NCBI RefSeq assembly: GCF_018613855.1
Contig: NZ_JAGGPK010000026.1
Location: 39,795-103,794, forward strand
Source of the DNA: Arthrobacter sp. ISL-30
GTDB lineage: Bacteria; Actinomycetota; Actinomycetes; Actinomycetales; Micrococcaceae
Length of the DNA stretch: 64,000 bases
Reading direction: 5' to 3'
Part shown: in pieces, positions 26,520-36,786 of the stretch
Numbering within the stretch: the stretch's first letter is position 1
Layout: each line of letters starts with the position of its first letter
The notes under the pieces: generated by a model
The model's database searches: none
Told to the model about the DNA's origin: nothing
What the model saw: only the letters and a program-made list of their open reading frames with translations
Program-made: the position numbers and the translations under genes

Positions 26520-27866
26520 CTAGCCGGCGCTGTCCCGCTGGTAGACGTCCGGAATGCCGTCCTGGTCGGAGTCAAGCTTCTCTTCTTCCTCGGCCAGCCT
26601 GTAGTGCCGGTTCCTGATCCGCAGGACAACAGTAGCCAGCAATGCAGCGAGCAGGGACGCGCTGAGGATGCCGACCTTCGCATAGCCATCCAGAATGGTT
26701 CCGTGGCCGAAACTTAGCTCCGCGACCAACAGGGAGACTGTAAAGCCGATGCCGGCCAGCAGGGAGAGGCCGAAGACATCGATCCATTTGAAGGAGCGGT
26801 CCAGGGTTGCCCTGGAGAACGTTGTCAGGAGCCAGGTGGTTCCCAGGATGCCGATCGGCTTGCCAAGCACCAGGGCAATGATGATGCCCACCGCCACTGG
26901 TTCGGCCAGCGCGGACAGGAGGCCATCCCAGCCACCCACGGCAACTCCCGCGGAAAAGAAGGCAAAGATCGGTACCGCCACACCTGCCGAGATAGGCCGG
27001 AAACGGTGTTCGAAGATTTCTGCCAGTCCAGGTCCAGCCACGTGGCCGCCGCTCGATTTTGAACGCAGGACCGGGATGGCGAACCCCAGCAGGACGCCCG
27101 CCACTGTGGCGTGGATGCCTGATGCATGGACCAGCGCCCATGTGACGATCCCGAGGGGCAACAGAATGCCCCAGGCAGCAAGGGCTTTGGTTCCGAAGAA
27201 CCGCCGGTACTTCTGGGCCAGCAAGGTGTACAGGCCCAACGGAATCAGGGCAAGCAGCAGCGGAGCGGGCTGGATATCGCTGGAGTAGAAGATGGCGATG
27301 ATGCTGATCGCCAGAAGGTCATCCACGACGGCCAGCGTGAGGAGGAAGATACGCAGGGCACTGGGCAGGTGTGAACCAATGATCGCCAGGACGGCGACGG
27401 CAAAGGCGATGTCGGTGGCAGTTGGGATCGCCCACCCGCGCAGGGTCTCTGGACTGGCTATGTTAACGATCGCGTAAATCACGGCCGGAACCGCGACTCC
27501 GCCTGCCGCAGCTGCCACCGGAACGACCGACTTGTTCAGCTGCCGCAGGTCGCCCGCCACGAATTCGCGTTTGAGCTCAAGGCCCACGAGGAAGAAGAAA
27601 ATGGCCAGGAGTCCGTCCGCCGCCCATGCACCGAGGCTGAGTTCCAGGTGCCAGGGCTCGTACCCGATCTTGTAATCCCGCAGGGCGAAATACGTTCCGG
27701 AGGCCGGGGAATTTGCCCAGATCAGGGCAACGACGGCGGCGGCCACCAGCAGTGCTCCGCCCACCGTTTCCTTGCGAAGGATTTCGCCGATTCGCAGGGT
27801 TTCCGCGTAGCTTCCCCGCTGGAAGACGGTGAATCGTGGAGGCAGGGGAGGACGTTTCCGGCTCAT
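26520..27866 (-). CDS. nhaA: Na+/H+ antiporter NhaA with acidic calcium-loop-like tail
   Basis: 448 aa, about 12 membrane helices. NhaA features are [33 protein letters not shown] and [13 protein letters not shown], which holds the two adjacent ion-binding aspartates. It exchanges Na+ for protons across the cytoplasmic membrane. Unusual is the C-terminal tail: after a basic stretch and a run of four Glu it ends [19 protein letters not shown], matching the DxDxDGxxD pattern of thrombospondin type 3 or EF-hand-like calcium loops. AAGGA precedes the ATG by 9 nt. Convergent with the ABC pseudogenes. Confidence 0.93.
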   Translation of the reverse strand: MSRKRPPLPPRFTVFQRGSYAETLRIGEILRKETVGGALLVAAAVVALIWANSPASGTYFALRDYKIGYEPWHLELSLGAWAADGLLAIFFFLVGLELKREFVAGDLRQLNKSVVPVAAAAGGVAVPAVIYAIVNIASPETLRGWAIPTATDIAFAVAVLAIIGSHLPSALRIFLLTLAVVDDLLAISIIAIFYSSDIQPAPLLLALIPLGLYTLLAQKYRRFFGTKALAAWGILLPLGIVTWALVHASGIHATVAGVLLGFAIPVLRSKSSGGHVAGPGLAEIFEHRFRPISAGVAVPIFAFFSAGVAVGGWDGLLSALAEPVAVGIIIALVLGKPIGILGTTWLLTTFSRATLDRSFKWIDVFGLSLLAGIGFTVSLLVAELSFGHGTILDGYAKVGILSASLLAALLATVVLRIRNRHYRLAEEEEKLDSDQDGIPDVYQRDSAG

Positions 27867-28000
27867 AGGGGAGTCCTTAAAGTTGAGTCGACAAATACAC
27901 TGCCGACCAGACTTCCCGGCTCACCTCAGACCAGTCTACGTGCCAGCTCCGCCTCGCCGAATTCCCTGTCCGAACTGCGGACTCCGAAGTGCGGACCTCG

Positions 28001-30520
28001 CTAGTGCACCAGTTCCTTCGACACCTCCGGGGCAGGCTGCCGCAGGCGCGCGCCCTCCACATCCATGTCGGGCAGGATCCGGGCCAGCCAGCGGGGAAGC
28101 CACCAGGCCTTGTCGCCCAGCAGGTACATGACGGCGGGAACGATCGTCATCCGCACCACGAAGGCATCCACGAGCACGCCGAAGGCCATGGCGAAGCCCA
28201 GCGGACGCACTATGGTCAGGTGCGAGAAGATGAAGCCGGCGAAGACGCTGACCATGATGATCGCGGCGGCCGTGACCACTGCGGATGCATGGCTGAAGCC
28301 ACTCCACACTGCATGCTTTGACGTTTCCCCGTGCGTGTACGATTCGCGCATTCCCGAGGTGATGAACACCTGGTAGTCCATGGCCAGGCCGAAGAGCACG
28401 CCGATAAGAATGATGGGTAGGAAGCTCAGCACGGCGCCGGGGTTGGCGACGTCGAACACGCCCCCGAGCCAGCCCCATTGATACACCGCAACCACCGCGC
28501 CAAACGCGGCAGCGAGGGACAGCAGGAACCCGCCGGTAGCCAGCAGGGGAACCACAACGGAACGGAACACCAGCAGGAGGAGGATCAGGGACAGGCCGAC
28601 GACGATAGCCAGGTAGGGAGGCAGGGCGGCCCCCAGTTTGGACGAGACATCGATGTTGCCCGCGGTTTGTCCGGTCAGGCCGATGGTAACGCCCGTGCTG
28701 CTGCTGATTTCAGGACCCTTGGCGCGAAGTTCAGACACGAGTTCCATGGTGCTGGCGCTGGCCGGGCCTTCTTTGGGAATGACCTGGAACACGGCGGTGC
28801 GGCGGTCTTCGCTCAGGGCGACGGGCACGGCGCCGGTGACGTCATTTACGCCGCGGAGGATGTCGGTGACGTCATACTGCTTTGAGGTGGCTTGGTCCTC
28901 GGTCAGCCCTTCAGGGAACTCGCCCACAACAATGATCGGGCCCGTCATGCCTTCGCCGAAGCTGTTCCGGGTGAGGTCATAGGCCTTGAACGCCTGCGAA
29001 TCGACCGGTTCGGAGCCGCCGTCGGGCAATGCCAGCCGCAATTGCGAGGCCGGCAGGGCCAGTGCGCCGAGCACAAGCACGCCGGCAAGGAGCGCTACCC
29101 ACGGGTGCCGCGTGACCAGGCCGCCCCAGCCGCCGCTGCTGCGGCGTTCATCGGCATCGCGGTCTTCCTCCTCATGTTCCGGCCGGGCGTTGTGCAGTTC
29201 AGCCCTGGCCCAGGCGCGCTTGCTGACCAGACGCCGGCCGACAAGCGACAGGACGGCGGGGGTCAGGGTCAGGGCGACGACGACGGCGACCGCCACGGTG
29301 GCGGCGGCCGCGACGCCCAGCACAGCCAGGAAGGGCAGGCCGGGAACAACCAGCGCCGCCAGCGCGATGATGACCGTCAGCCCGGCAAAGAGCACGGCGT
29401 TTCCGGAGGTTCCGGTTGCCAGTGCCACCGATTCCTCGGGGTCCATGCCGGCCAGGAGCTGGCCCCTGTGGCGGTTCACGATGAAGAGTGAGTAGTCGAT
29501 GCCGACAGCGAGGCCCAGCATCAGGGCAAGCATGGGCGAAATGGAACTCATGTCGATGACACCGGTCAGGGCGAAGGTTCCGCCCACACCGACCGCCACA
29601 CCCACGAGGGCCATGATCAGGGGCAGTCCCGCAGCCACAAGGGTCCCGAGCATAACAATCAGCACCAGGGCGGCGACAGCGACGCCGACGATCTCGGAGA
29701 CTCCGAACAACTGCGAGACGTCCTCGGTGATTTCTTTGCTGGCCAGGGCCGTGACGCCTGCGGCTGACACCTCCTGCACGACGTCCTGGACTTCCTGGCG
29801 GACCGCCGGGGTTATGGCATTGATGGACGTTGTGAACTGGACCTGCGCGATGGCTGCCTTGCCGTCCTCCGAGACGAAGCGCATGCCCTCGGAGGCCTCG
29901 AGCCGCCGCTTGCCCGCTTCCAGAGCTGCTGTTGATGCTTCGGCTTCCTTCGCTCCGGCGTCAAGCTTCTGGCGCCCCGCGTCGAGCGCCGCCCGCTGTT
30001 GCCCGAGTTGCCCCGCTATAGCCGCCGGGGGAAGTCCCGCAGCAGCCATTTGCTGTTCTGCTGCCGCAAGCTGCGCCTCGCCTGCTTCCTGCCGGGCGCG
30101 CCCCGCCTCCACTTCTGCCTTCCCAGCGGCAAGTTTTTGCTCGCCGACTGCAAGCTCGGCCTGTGCGCGGTCCAGTTGTTCCTGGGTTTCGAAAGGGTTC
30201 ACAGTGGCTTGCACGTCCGGCAGGGTCTCGAGTTTGTCCAGCGCGGCGGCAACAGCATCCTTGCCAGCCTGGCTGAAACCGCCGTCGCCCGCCTGGAAAA
30301 CGACGCTCGCGGAGCCGCCGGCCGATTCGGGCAGGTCCTTTTTCAGCTTGTCCAGCATCCGCTGCGTCTCGGTGCCGGGGATCTGGAAGTTGTTGGACAT
30401 CGTGCCGTGGAAGCCGGCGGCAGAGCCGCCGACGGCGAGCAGCACCGCCAGCCACAGGGAGATCACGAGCCAGCGGTGACGGTGGGAGAACCTGCCGAGG
30501 CGGTACAGGAGGAGTGCCAT
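28001..30520 (-). CDS. MMPL-family RND transporter
   Basis: 839 aa. The N-terminus has a basic stretch and helix, then a long periplasm-facing loop with a coiled-coil-like Ala/Glu/Gln-rich region (about residues 115-215) and a first MMPL membrane bundle (MLALMLGLAVGIDYSLFIVNRHR). A second extracellular loop and a second bundle follow (ILIGVLFGLAMDYQVFITSGMRE and GFAMAFGVLVDAFVVRMTIVPAVMYLLG). The family uses proton motive force to export lipids or drugs. The ATG follows the tetR TGA after a single base, so translation is coupled and TetR probably controls the pump. The substrate is unknown. Confidence 0.92.
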   Translation of the reverse strand: MALLLYRLGRFSHRHRWLVISLWLAVLLAVGGSAAGFHGTMSNNFQIPGTETQRMLDKLKKDLPESAGGSASVVFQAGDGGFSQAGKDAVAAALDKLETLPDVQATVNPFETQEQLDRAQAELAVGEQKLAAGKAEVEAGRARQEAGEAQLAAAEQQMAAAGLPPAAIAGQLGQQRAALDAGRQKLDAGAKEAEASTAALEAGKRRLEASEGMRFVSEDGKAAIAQVQFTTSINAITPAVRQEVQDVVQEVSAAGVTALASKEITEDVSQLFGVSEIVGVAVAALVLIVMLGTLVAAGLPLIMALVGVAVGVGGTFALTGVIDMSSISPMLALMLGLAVGIDYSLFIVNRHRGQLLAGMDPEESVALATGTSGNAVLFAGLTVIIALAALVVPGLPFLAVLGVAAAATVAVAVVVALTLTPAVLSLVGRRLVSKRAWARAELHNARPEHEEEDRDADERRSSGGWGGLVTRHPWVALLAGVLVLGALALPASQLRLALPDGGSEPVDSQAFKAYDLTRNSFGEGMTGPIIVVGEFPEGLTEDQATSKQYDVTDILRGVNDVTGAVPVALSEDRRTAVFQVIPKEGPASASTMELVSELRAKGPEISSSTGVTIGLTGQTAGNIDVSSKLGAALPPYLAIVVGLSLILLLLVFRSVVVPLLATGGFLLSLAAAFGAVVAVYQWGWLGGVFDVANPGAVLSFLPIILIGVLFGLAMDYQVFITSGMRESYTHGETSKHAVWSGFSHASAVVTAAAIIMVSVFAGFIFSHLTIVRPLGFAMAFGVLVDAFVVRMTIVPAVMYLLGDKAWWLPRWLARILPDMDVEGARLRQPAPEVSKELVH

Positions 30521-30521
30521 G

Positions 30522-31202
30522 TCAGAACCGCTCTGGTGAAGGGGAGGTGGAAGTGGCGTGATGCGAACCGGGGAGGTTGGCAGGAGTGGCAAAGCCGGAG
30601 CCCAGCAGGCCCATGGCGTTGATGAGTTGCTGCCTAAGGATGGAAAGGGAAGCGGGGGAAAGGTCCGGGCCGCACGCCTCGAACCAGACCGTCATGGCGG
30701 CTTTCCCGCAGGAAATCACGGAGCCGGCCAGTGCGCGAAGGTACAGCTCATCCGTGTCGCTGCCGAGGCGTTCCCGGACGGCGTCGATGACCTTTGAAGT
30801 GCAGTTGTCCCAGGCTTCGAGTTCGGATCGGGCCAGCACCCTGTTGTCCTGGGTGAGGCTGAAGAGTTCGGCCATGGGGGCAGCAGCCATCGGATCTGCC
30901 AGCGCCATCAGGGCGGCCCGTGCGGATTCAAGGACGGATTCGTCGGCCGGACGCTTCCGGAATTCGATCAGTGCGTGCTCGAGGAAGCTGTCGACGACGG
31001 AGGCGAGTGCTGCCTCAAGGGTGGGGAAGTAGTTGAAAAACGTGCGCCGGGACACCCCGGCGCCCTCGGCGATGTCCTCCACGGTGAAGGCGCCGGCTCC
31101 CTTTGCCCGCAGGAGGGCAAGGGCCGCGTCCGCGATGGCCTGGCGGGTGGCGGCTTTGTTGAGTTCCCTCCGGGACAAGCCGGTCGGGATTGGAGAAGTC
31201 AT
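30522..31202 (-). CDS. TetR-family regulator of the MMPL pump
   Basis: 226 aa. The N-terminal helix-turn-helix reads FTVEDIAEGAGVSRRTFFNYF at about residues 40-60, typical of TetR. The C-terminal ligand-binding part is not specific. It is first in a two-gene operon with the MMPL gene. A promoter TTGCGC-18-TAGTGT ends 7 nt before the ATG and direct repeats of gcaagttt overlap it, so autorepression is likely. No Shine-Dalgarno is present, in line with a leaderless transcript. Confidence 0.92.
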   Translation of the reverse strand: MTSPIPTGLSRRELNKAATRQAIADAALALLRAKGAGAFTVEDIAEGAGVSRRTFFNYFPTLEAALASVVDSFLEHALIEFRKRPADESVLESARAALMALADPMAAAPMAELFSLTQDNRVLARSELEAWDNCTSKVIDAVRERLGSDTDELYLRALAGSVISCGKAAMTVWFEACGPDLSPASLSILRQQLINAMGLLGSGFATPANLPGSHHATSTSPSPERF

Positions 31203-31209
31203 GGTATTT

Positions 31210-31243
31210 ACACTAAGTGCAAGTTTGCATGCTGCGCAAGTTT
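31210..31243 (-). promoter_or_regulatory. tetR promoter with overlapping operator-like direct repeats
   Basis: On the minus strand TTGCGC and TAGTGT are 18 bp apart, and TAGTGT ends 7 nt before the tetR ATG. Two copies of AAACTTGC (31219-31226 and 31236-31243), 17 bp apart, cover the -35 region and spacer. Confidence 0.5.
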
Positions 31244-31297
31244 ATATACTCGGGCGCCGCTCTCTGCAGTCGCTTTGACTATGCGGCCGCCTTAAAG

Positions 31298-31333
31298 AAC
31301 GCATCCCCCGGGAAGAGTCCCGGGGGATGCGTT
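31298..31333 (-). terminator. Terminator after the dicarboxylate/amino-acid symporter gene
   Basis: A perfect 16-bp stem (31298-31313 with 31318-31333) with a 4-nt loop agag and a short T run on the minus strand lies 24 nt past the symporter stop codon. Confidence 0.92.
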
Positions 31334-31356
31334 GAACAGCAGCAGATTCTGTGTGC

Positions 31357-32817
31357 TCAGGCCTTCGTGTCCGCGAGTTCGCGTGGCTTGTCGGTGTTGT
31401 TGGCGTTCGTGTTGGCGTCGCCGTCGCTGGCACCGCCGTCGGCAACCACCGGGGACTCGGCGTCGTCAATGAACGGGGTTCCCAATCGCGGTGCGTTGTA
31501 CAGCGACTCGTCCAGGACCCCCTGGCGCTTGGCCACGATCGCCGGAACCAGGGCTTGGCCTGCGACGTTGACCGCAGTGCGGCCCATATCCAGGATGGGG
31601 TCGATGGCCAGGAGAAGCCCGACGCCGGCCAGCGGCAGCCCCAGCGTGGAGAGCGTCAGCGTGAGCATCACCACGGCACCGGTGGTCCCCGCCGTGGCGG
31701 CCGAACCCAACACGGAAACGACGACGATCAGCAGGTACTGGCTGATGTCCAGGTTGATGCCGAAGAACTGGGCAACAAAGATCGCAGCGATCGCCGGGTA
31801 GATTGCCGCGCAACCGTCCATCTTGGTCGTGGCGCCCAGCGGGACGGCGAAGGAGGCATACGCCCGGGGGACGCCCAGGTTCCGCTCGGCAACGCGCTGG
31901 GTGAGTGGAAGCGTGCCGATGGACGAGCGGGATACAAAGGCCAGTTGGACTGCCGGCCACACACCGGAGAAGTACTGCTTGATGGAGAGTCCATGGGCCC
32001 GGACCAGGACGGGGTACACAATGAAGAGTACGAGTGCGAGGCCGACATAGATGGCCGCAGTGAACTTGCCCAGCGAACCGATAGTGTCCCAGCCATAGAT
32101 GGCAACCGCATTGCCGATGAGGCCCACAGTGCCGATGGGTGCAATGCGGATGATCCACCACAGGACCTTCTGGATCACGGCCAGGGCCGACGCGTTGAAG
32201 TTCAGGAATGGTTCGGCCTGCTTCCCCACCTTCAGGGCGGCCATGCCGACGGCGATCGCGATCACCAGGATCTGGAGCACGTTGAAGCTGACCGAGGTGG
32301 TCGCGCTGGCGTCGGTGACCGTGGTGCTTGCGCCGAGGCCGAGGAAGTTCTTCGGGAACAGGCCGGTCAGGAACGCCCACCAGTCGCCCGTTTTGCCGGA
32401 GTAGTTGGCCTCCTGGGTAATACCGGTGGCGGCACCAGGCTGCAAGAGCACGCCCAAACCAATGCCGATCAGCACGGCAATGAGGGATGTGATGGCGAAC
32501 CACAGCAGCGTGTTCCAGGCGAGCCTTGCCGCGTTCGAGACCTGGCGCAGGTTCGCGATGGAGCTCACCACGGCAGTGAAAATCAGAGGAACGACGGCGG
32601 TCTGCAGCAGGGACACGTAGCTGGAGCCGATGGTTTGCAGTGTTGCGCCAAGGCCGTTCGGGGCCGCCTTTGTGCTGCCTGTGTACTTGGCGACGAGGCC
32701 AAGGACCAGGCCAATGACCAAGGCCGCGATGATCTGGACGCCGAAGGATCCTGCCCACTTGGGCAGCCGAAAGCCGGGCTTTCCGACGGGGGACGAGGTG
32801 TTGGTTGAGGTGCTCAC
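31357..32817 (-). CDS. Dicarboxylate/amino acid:cation symporter (DAACS family)
   Basis: 486 aa, membrane protein of the glutamate/dicarboxylate symporter fold. It shows the Ser-rich reentrant hairpin VSRSSIGTLP, the unwound-helix segment GATTKMDGCAAIYPAIAAIFVAQ (NMDGT-like, here KMDG) and the second hairpin with GTTGAVVMLTLTLSTLGLPL, followed by IDPILDMGRTAVNVAGQ. The C-terminal tail is acidic and Asn/Asp-rich. It likely imports C4-dicarboxylates or acidic amino acids with H+ or Na+. The GTG at 32817 has no ribosome site; TAGCGT ends 6 nt upstream, with TTGGCC 19 bp further up. Confidence 0.92.
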   Translation of the reverse strand: MSTSTNTSSPVGKPGFRLPKWAGSFGVQIIAALVIGLVLGLVAKYTGSTKAAPNGLGATLQTIGSSYVSLLQTAVVPLIFTAVVSSIANLRQVSNAARLAWNTLLWFAITSLIAVLIGIGLGVLLQPGAATGITQEANYSGKTGDWWAFLTGLFPKNFLGLGASTTVTDASATTSVSFNVLQILVIAIAVGMAALKVGKQAEPFLNFNASALAVIQKVLWWIIRIAPIGTVGLIGNAVAIYGWDTIGSLGKFTAAIYVGLALVLFIVYPVLVRAHGLSIKQYFSGVWPAVQLAFVSRSSIGTLPLTQRVAERNLGVPRAYASFAVPLGATTKMDGCAAIYPAIAAIFVAQFFGINLDISQYLLIVVVSVLGSAATAGTTGAVVMLTLTLSTLGLPLAGVGLLLAIDPILDMGRTAVNVAGQALVPAIVAKRQGVLDESLYNAPRLGTPFIDDAESPVVADGGASDGDANTNANNTDKPRELADTKA

Positions 32818-32975
32818 CCGAACACGCTAGGTGTCTGGCTAATACCACGGCCAACACGCGTTGAGAAATGTTACGCCCATTTTCCGAGCTCGGGCTCTGC
32901 CAAGCCCAACAAATTCAGCGCAGGCGCAGGGTTTTGTGAACTTATTCCCCGCGCGTATGTGGCAAATATCTCGCT

Positions 32976-34655
32976 CTACGAAAGCAGCGCTCGCCTCAGC
33001 GTGTCCAGCCCCACTGACCCGATGTTCAGGGCGTCGGTGTGGAAGGCCTTCAGTTCAAAGCCCTCGCGCTTTGCAAGCTCAGCCCGGATTTCTTCCCACA
33101 GTCGCTGGCCCACCTTGTAGGACGGTGCCTGCCCCGGCCAGCCAAGGTAACGGGTAAATTCGAACTGCAGCTGGCCCTCACTAATAGGAAGGTTGGCTTT
33201 GAGGAAGTCCAAGCCCTTCTCAGGAGTCCACGTTCCGCTGCCCCAGCGCTCGGGAATCTCCAGTTCCAGGTGGACGCCAATGTCGAACACGACCCTGGCA
33301 GCCCGCATGCGCTGCATATCGAGCATTCCCATGTGGTCACCGGGATCCTTGAGGTAGCCAAGTTCCAGCATGAGTTTCTCGGCGTACAGAGCCCAGCCCT
33401 CCCCGTGTCCCGAAACCCAGCACACGTTCCGGCGCCAGTTGTTGAGCAGCTCCCGGCGGTAGGTCGCGGTTGCCACCTGGAGGTGATGACCGGGAACCCC
33501 CTCGTGATAAACAGTGGTGGTTTCCGCCCATGTGGTGAAGGTGTCTTCTCCCGCCGGCACTGACCACCACATGCGGCCCGGACGGGAGAAATCGTCGGAC
33601 GGGCCCGTGTAATAGATTCCGCCTTCATCCGTTGGGGCGATGAGGCACTCCAGCGTCTTCATGGCGTCCGGAATATCGAAGTGCACATCGGCAAGCTCGG
33701 CGACGGCACGGTCCGAAAGGTCCTGCATCCAGGCCTTGAGCGCGTCCGTGCCCTTGATCTGCCTCGCGGGATCATTGTTGAGGATTGACTTGGCTTCCTC
33801 GATCGACGCACCCGGCTTGATCTGCTCGGCCACCCGCTCCTGCTCGGTGATCAGCCTTTGGAGTTCCTCAACGCCCCAAGCGTAGGTCTCTTCGAGATCA
33901 ACCGTTGCCCCAAGGAAGGCCCGCGAAGCCAGGGCGTAGCGGTCCCGGCCAACAGCATCCTTCTCGGGGGCCAGCGGGAGGAGTTCGGACTCGAGAAACG
34001 AAGCCAGCCGGGAGTAGGCCGAACGCGCCGCCGCGGTTCCGGCGTCGAGAGTCCGCTGCAGCCCGGCAGGCAGCGGTTTGCCGTCGAGGCGGGCGCCGGC
34101 AGCGAGCTTGGCGAAGAAGCCGTTTTCGGCGGCATACTTCAGGGTCTGCTCAATCACAATCCGGACCTGCCGGGCGGCGGAGACCTTGCCGGCATCCTTT
34201 GCGGATCGCAGCGATGCGATGTAGCCGTCGACGGCGGCCGGAACATTCGCGGCCCGACCAGCAATATGCTCCCAATGCTCTGCCGTGTCGATAGGCATGA
34301 GGTCGAAGATGGCGCGGATGTCCTGGGCCGGTGAAGCGATGTTGTTCAGCTCGGCAGCATCCCAACCCGATTCATGGATCTCCAACTGGAGGCCCAGCCT
34401 TTCCCGCATGGCGTCGAGAGTGACGACGTCGGACGCGTCCTGGGGTGCCAGGGCTGCCAGCCGGTCCAGGGTTTCCCGAGCGGCCGCAGCGAACGCCTCG
34501 GCGCCAGCGGGGGAATAGTCCTGGTACTCCGTCTCATGGCCGGGCAGGCCGAGGGTGGTGGCAAAGGTGGGATTCAGCGCGATCAGCGTGTCCGTGTATT
34601 CGTCGGCAACGGCGTCGATGGCGGTGCGGGGGCGTATGTCAGCTGGAGTAGTCAC
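32976..34655 (-). CDS. DUF885 family protein (putative metallo-hydrolase)
   Basis: 559 aa, no signal peptide. The family hallmark is the segment TTVYHEGVPGHHLQVATA, which carries an HExxxHH-type motif suggestive of metal binding, with the downstream Glu-rich region GHGEGWALYAEKLMLELGYL that would complete a metallopeptidase-like site. DUF885 proteins are predicted peptidases with few characterised members, so no substrate is proposed. The start is a GTG at 34655 without Shine-Dalgarno; TAGGCT ends exactly 6 nt upstream. It stands alone, downstream of the accD-accE pair. Confidence 0.88.
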   Translation of the reverse strand: MTTPADIRPRTAIDAVADEYTDTLIALNPTFATTLGLPGHETEYQDYSPAGAEAFAAAARETLDRLAALAPQDASDVVTLDAMRERLGLQLEIHESGWDAAELNNIASPAQDIRAIFDLMPIDTAEHWEHIAGRAANVPAAVDGYIASLRSAKDAGKVSAARQVRIVIEQTLKYAAENGFFAKLAAGARLDGKPLPAGLQRTLDAGTAAARSAYSRLASFLESELLPLAPEKDAVGRDRYALASRAFLGATVDLEETYAWGVEELQRLITEQERVAEQIKPGASIEEAKSILNNDPARQIKGTDALKAWMQDLSDRAVAELADVHFDIPDAMKTLECLIAPTDEGGIYYTGPSDDFSRPGRMWWSVPAGEDTFTTWAETTTVYHEGVPGHHLQVATATYRRELLNNWRRNVCWVSGHGEGWALYAEKLMLELGYLKDPGDHMGMLDMQRMRAARVVFDIGVHLELEIPERWGSGTWTPEKGLDFLKANLPISEGQLQFEFTRYLGWPGQAPSYKVGQRLWEEIRAELAKREGFELKAFHTDALNIGSVGLDTLRRALLS

Positions 34656-34749
34656 CCCAAGAGCCTAGCCTCGCCGTCGTTCCCGGGAAAGGAGGCCGAG
34701 CTGTTCCGGGTGCTAGTGCGGCTTCGCCGCCGCCCCGCTGCCCAACGTG

Positions 34750-34998
34750 CTATCCGCGGCTTCGCCGCCAGGCCCCAGGGCCGGGGGTGGGCTCCAGCCT
34801 CAGCTGCTGGCGCCGCACCCAGTGACGCACGCTGGGTTTGGTGGATGCTGCCGGCTCGGGTGCCTCAAGGGAGGCAACGACGGCGGCAAGCGCGGCCAGT
34901 TCCTCCGGCGTGGGATCTCCCTTGGCCACTGTGAACAGGACAGGCTCGGGCAGGGCAGCGTTGAGGGCGGTCTCGGCAGGCTGTTCCTGGATGCTCAC
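34750..34998 (-). CDS. accE: Acyl-CoA carboxylase epsilon subunit
   Basis: 82 aa. Actinobacterial epsilon subunits are small, and this one has their core pattern: [20 protein letters not shown] followed by VASLEA and a basic Trp-containing end ([11 protein letters not shown]). They stabilise or activate the alpha-beta carboxylase complex. The ATG overlaps the TGA of the beta subunit gene by 4 nt, so the two are coupled. A short hairpin-forming gcggcttcgccgc occurs twice around the 3' end (34718-34730 and 34756-34768). Confidence 0.88.
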   Translation of the reverse strand: MSIQEQPAETALNAALPEPVLFTVAKGDPTPEELAALAAVVASLEAPEPAASTKPSVRHWVRRQQLRLEPTPGPGAWRRSRG

Positions 34999-36578
34999 AG
35001 CGGAATGTTTCCGTGCTTCTTCGTGGGAAGGCTGGCCCGCTTGTCGCGGAGTGCCCGGAGACCCCTGATGATCTGCAGCCTCGTCTCCGAGGGCGCGATC
35101 ACTGCGTCAACATAGCCAAGCTCGGCGGCCTGGTACGGATTCAGGAGCTCTTCCTCGTACTGCCGGATGATGTCTGCGCGCTTGGCCTCAACGTCGCCGC
35201 CGTTTTCGGCCACCCCCGCCAATTCGCGACGGTAGAGGATGTTCACTGCACCCTGGGCACCCATGACGCCGATCTGGGCTGTGGGCCAGGCCAGGTTGAG
35301 GTCGGCTCCAAGCTTCTTGGAACCCATAACGATGTACGCGCCGCCGTAGGCCTTGCGCGTGATCACGGTCAGCTTGGGGACTGTAGCTTCGGCGTAGGCA
35401 TAGAGCAGCTTGGCTCCGCGCCGGATGATCCCCTGGAACTCCTGGTCCTTACCGGGCAGGAAGCCGGGAACGTCCACCAGCGTGATGATGGGGACGTTGA
35501 AGGCGTCGCAGTGGCGGACAAAGCGTGCGGCTTTTTCCGAGGCGGAGATATCGAGGGTCCCCGCGAACTGCATCGGCTGGTTCGCCACGATGCCCACAGT
35601 GTGTCCTTCCACGCGGCCGTATCCGATCAGGATGTTCGGCGCGTAGAGGGACTGCATTTCGAGGAAGTGGGCATCATCGACGATCTGTTCGATGACCTTG
35701 CGCACGTCATAGGGCTGGTTCGCCGAATCCGGAATGAGGGTGTCGAGGGCGAGATCGGTGTCGTCCACCTCGAGTTCCTGCTCGTGTTCCAGGACCGGTG
35801 CCTCGGAAAGGTTGTTGGAGGGCAGGAAATCAAGCAGTTCCCTCACGAACTCGATGGCGTCAGCTTCATCTGAGGCAAGGTAGGTGGAGGTGCCGGTGGT
35901 GGCGTTGTGCTGCCTGGCGCCACCGAGTGTCTCCATGTCGACGTCTTCTCCCGTCACCGTCTTGATGACGTCCGGGCCCGTGATGAACATGTGCGAGGTC
36001 TTGTCCACCATCACCACATAGTCGGTCAGCGCGGGGGAGTAGGCGGCGCCACCGGCACAGGGCCCCATGATGAGCGAGATCTGCGGGATCACGCCCGAGG
36101 AATGGACGTTGTTCCGGAAGATGTCGGCGAACATGGCCAGGGACGCCACGCCCTCCTGGATACGGGCCCCGCCGCCGTCGTTGATTCCCACCATGGGGCA
36201 GCCGTTGCGGAGGGCGAACTCCTGGACCTTGACGATCTTTTCGCCGTTGACCTGGCTGAGCGAGCCGCCGTACACACTGAAGTCCTGGCTGTAGATTGCT
36301 ACAAGTCGGCCGTCCACGGTCCCGTAGCCGGACACTACGCCGTCGCCCAGGGGCTTCTTCTTCTCCATGCCGAAAGCTGTGGAGCGGTGGACGGCGAGTG
36401 CGTCGAATTCGACGAAAGAGCCTGGATCTACCAACAAGTCGATACGTTCGCGGGCAGTGTTCTTGCCCCGTGCATGCTGCTTCTCGATGGCCTCCGGGCC
36501 GGAGGGTTGTTCCGCGCGGGCCTGGCGTTCGCGGAAATCGGCAATCTTTCCCGCAGTAGTGGTCAGGTCGTGGCTCAT
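34995..36578 (-). CDS. Acyl-CoA carboxylase beta subunit (carboxyltransferase)
   Basis: 527 aa, AccD5-like. It moves the carboxyl group from biotin on the alpha subunit to acetyl- or propionyl-CoA. Visible features are the N-terminal [17 protein letters not shown] motif, [14 protein letters not shown], the oxyanion-hole loop [16 protein letters not shown], and the second half-site with [13 protein letters not shown] and [15 protein letters not shown]. The ATG at 36578 has a GGAGA site 7 nt upstream; a longer open frame from 36650 lacks one. It is cotranscribed with accE and divergent from the SDR gene. Confidence 0.95.
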   Translation of the reverse strand: MSHDLTTTAGKIADFRERQARAEQPSGPEAIEKQHARGKNTARERIDLLVDPGSFVEFDALAVHRSTAFGMEKKKPLGDGVVSGYGTVDGRLVAIYSQDFSVYGGSLSQVNGEKIVKVQEFALRNGCPMVGINDGGGARIQEGVASLAMFADIFRNNVHSSGVIPQISLIMGPCAGGAAYSPALTDYVVMVDKTSHMFITGPDVIKTVTGEDVDMETLGGARQHNATTGTSTYLASDEADAIEFVRELLDFLPSNNLSEAPVLEHEQELEVDDTDLALDTLIPDSANQPYDVRKVIEQIVDDAHFLEMQSLYAPNILIGYGRVEGHTVGIVANQPMQFAGTLDISASEKAARFVRHCDAFNVPIITLVDVPGFLPGKDQEFQGIIRRGAKLLYAYAEATVPKLTVITRKAYGGAYIVMGSKKLGADLNLAWPTAQIGVMGAQGAVNILYRRELAGVAENGGDVEAKRADIIRQYEEELLNPYQAAELGYVDAVIAPSETRLQIIRGLRALRDKRASLPTKKHGNIPL

Positions 36579-36770
36579 CAAGTGTCTCCGGCTCTGTAGC
36601 TGAATGAAGCTGGCGGTATCCGGCGGAAACGCATTAAGTAGCATCCGCACAAAAATCCGGCCCTGTTGGCTAGTCTAGTGGCGCCATAGGCGCCAACCCC
36701 TGTAGAAACCCTACAACTTTCCGTTGTCTTATCGGAGCTCAATCAAGGCGCTGGCGGGCATTCCGCCAAA

Positions 36771-36786
36771 GTTACCCGCGAGTAAC
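36771..36786. promoter_or_regulatory. 16-bp operator-like dyad in front of the SDR gene
   Basis: gttacccgcgagtaac is palindromic at 14 of 16 positions, a form usual for TetR-type operators. It lies 11 bp upstream of the TACAGT -10 box (36797-36802) that ends 6 nt before the SDR start, so it would overlap the -35 region. It is also in the divergent gap with the carboxylase beta gene. Confidence 0.5.

Noticed and set aside
31351..32808. 485-aa open frame opposite the dicarboxylate symporter
   Set aside because: Shadow frame; composition rich in Gly, Asp and Arg and no motif.
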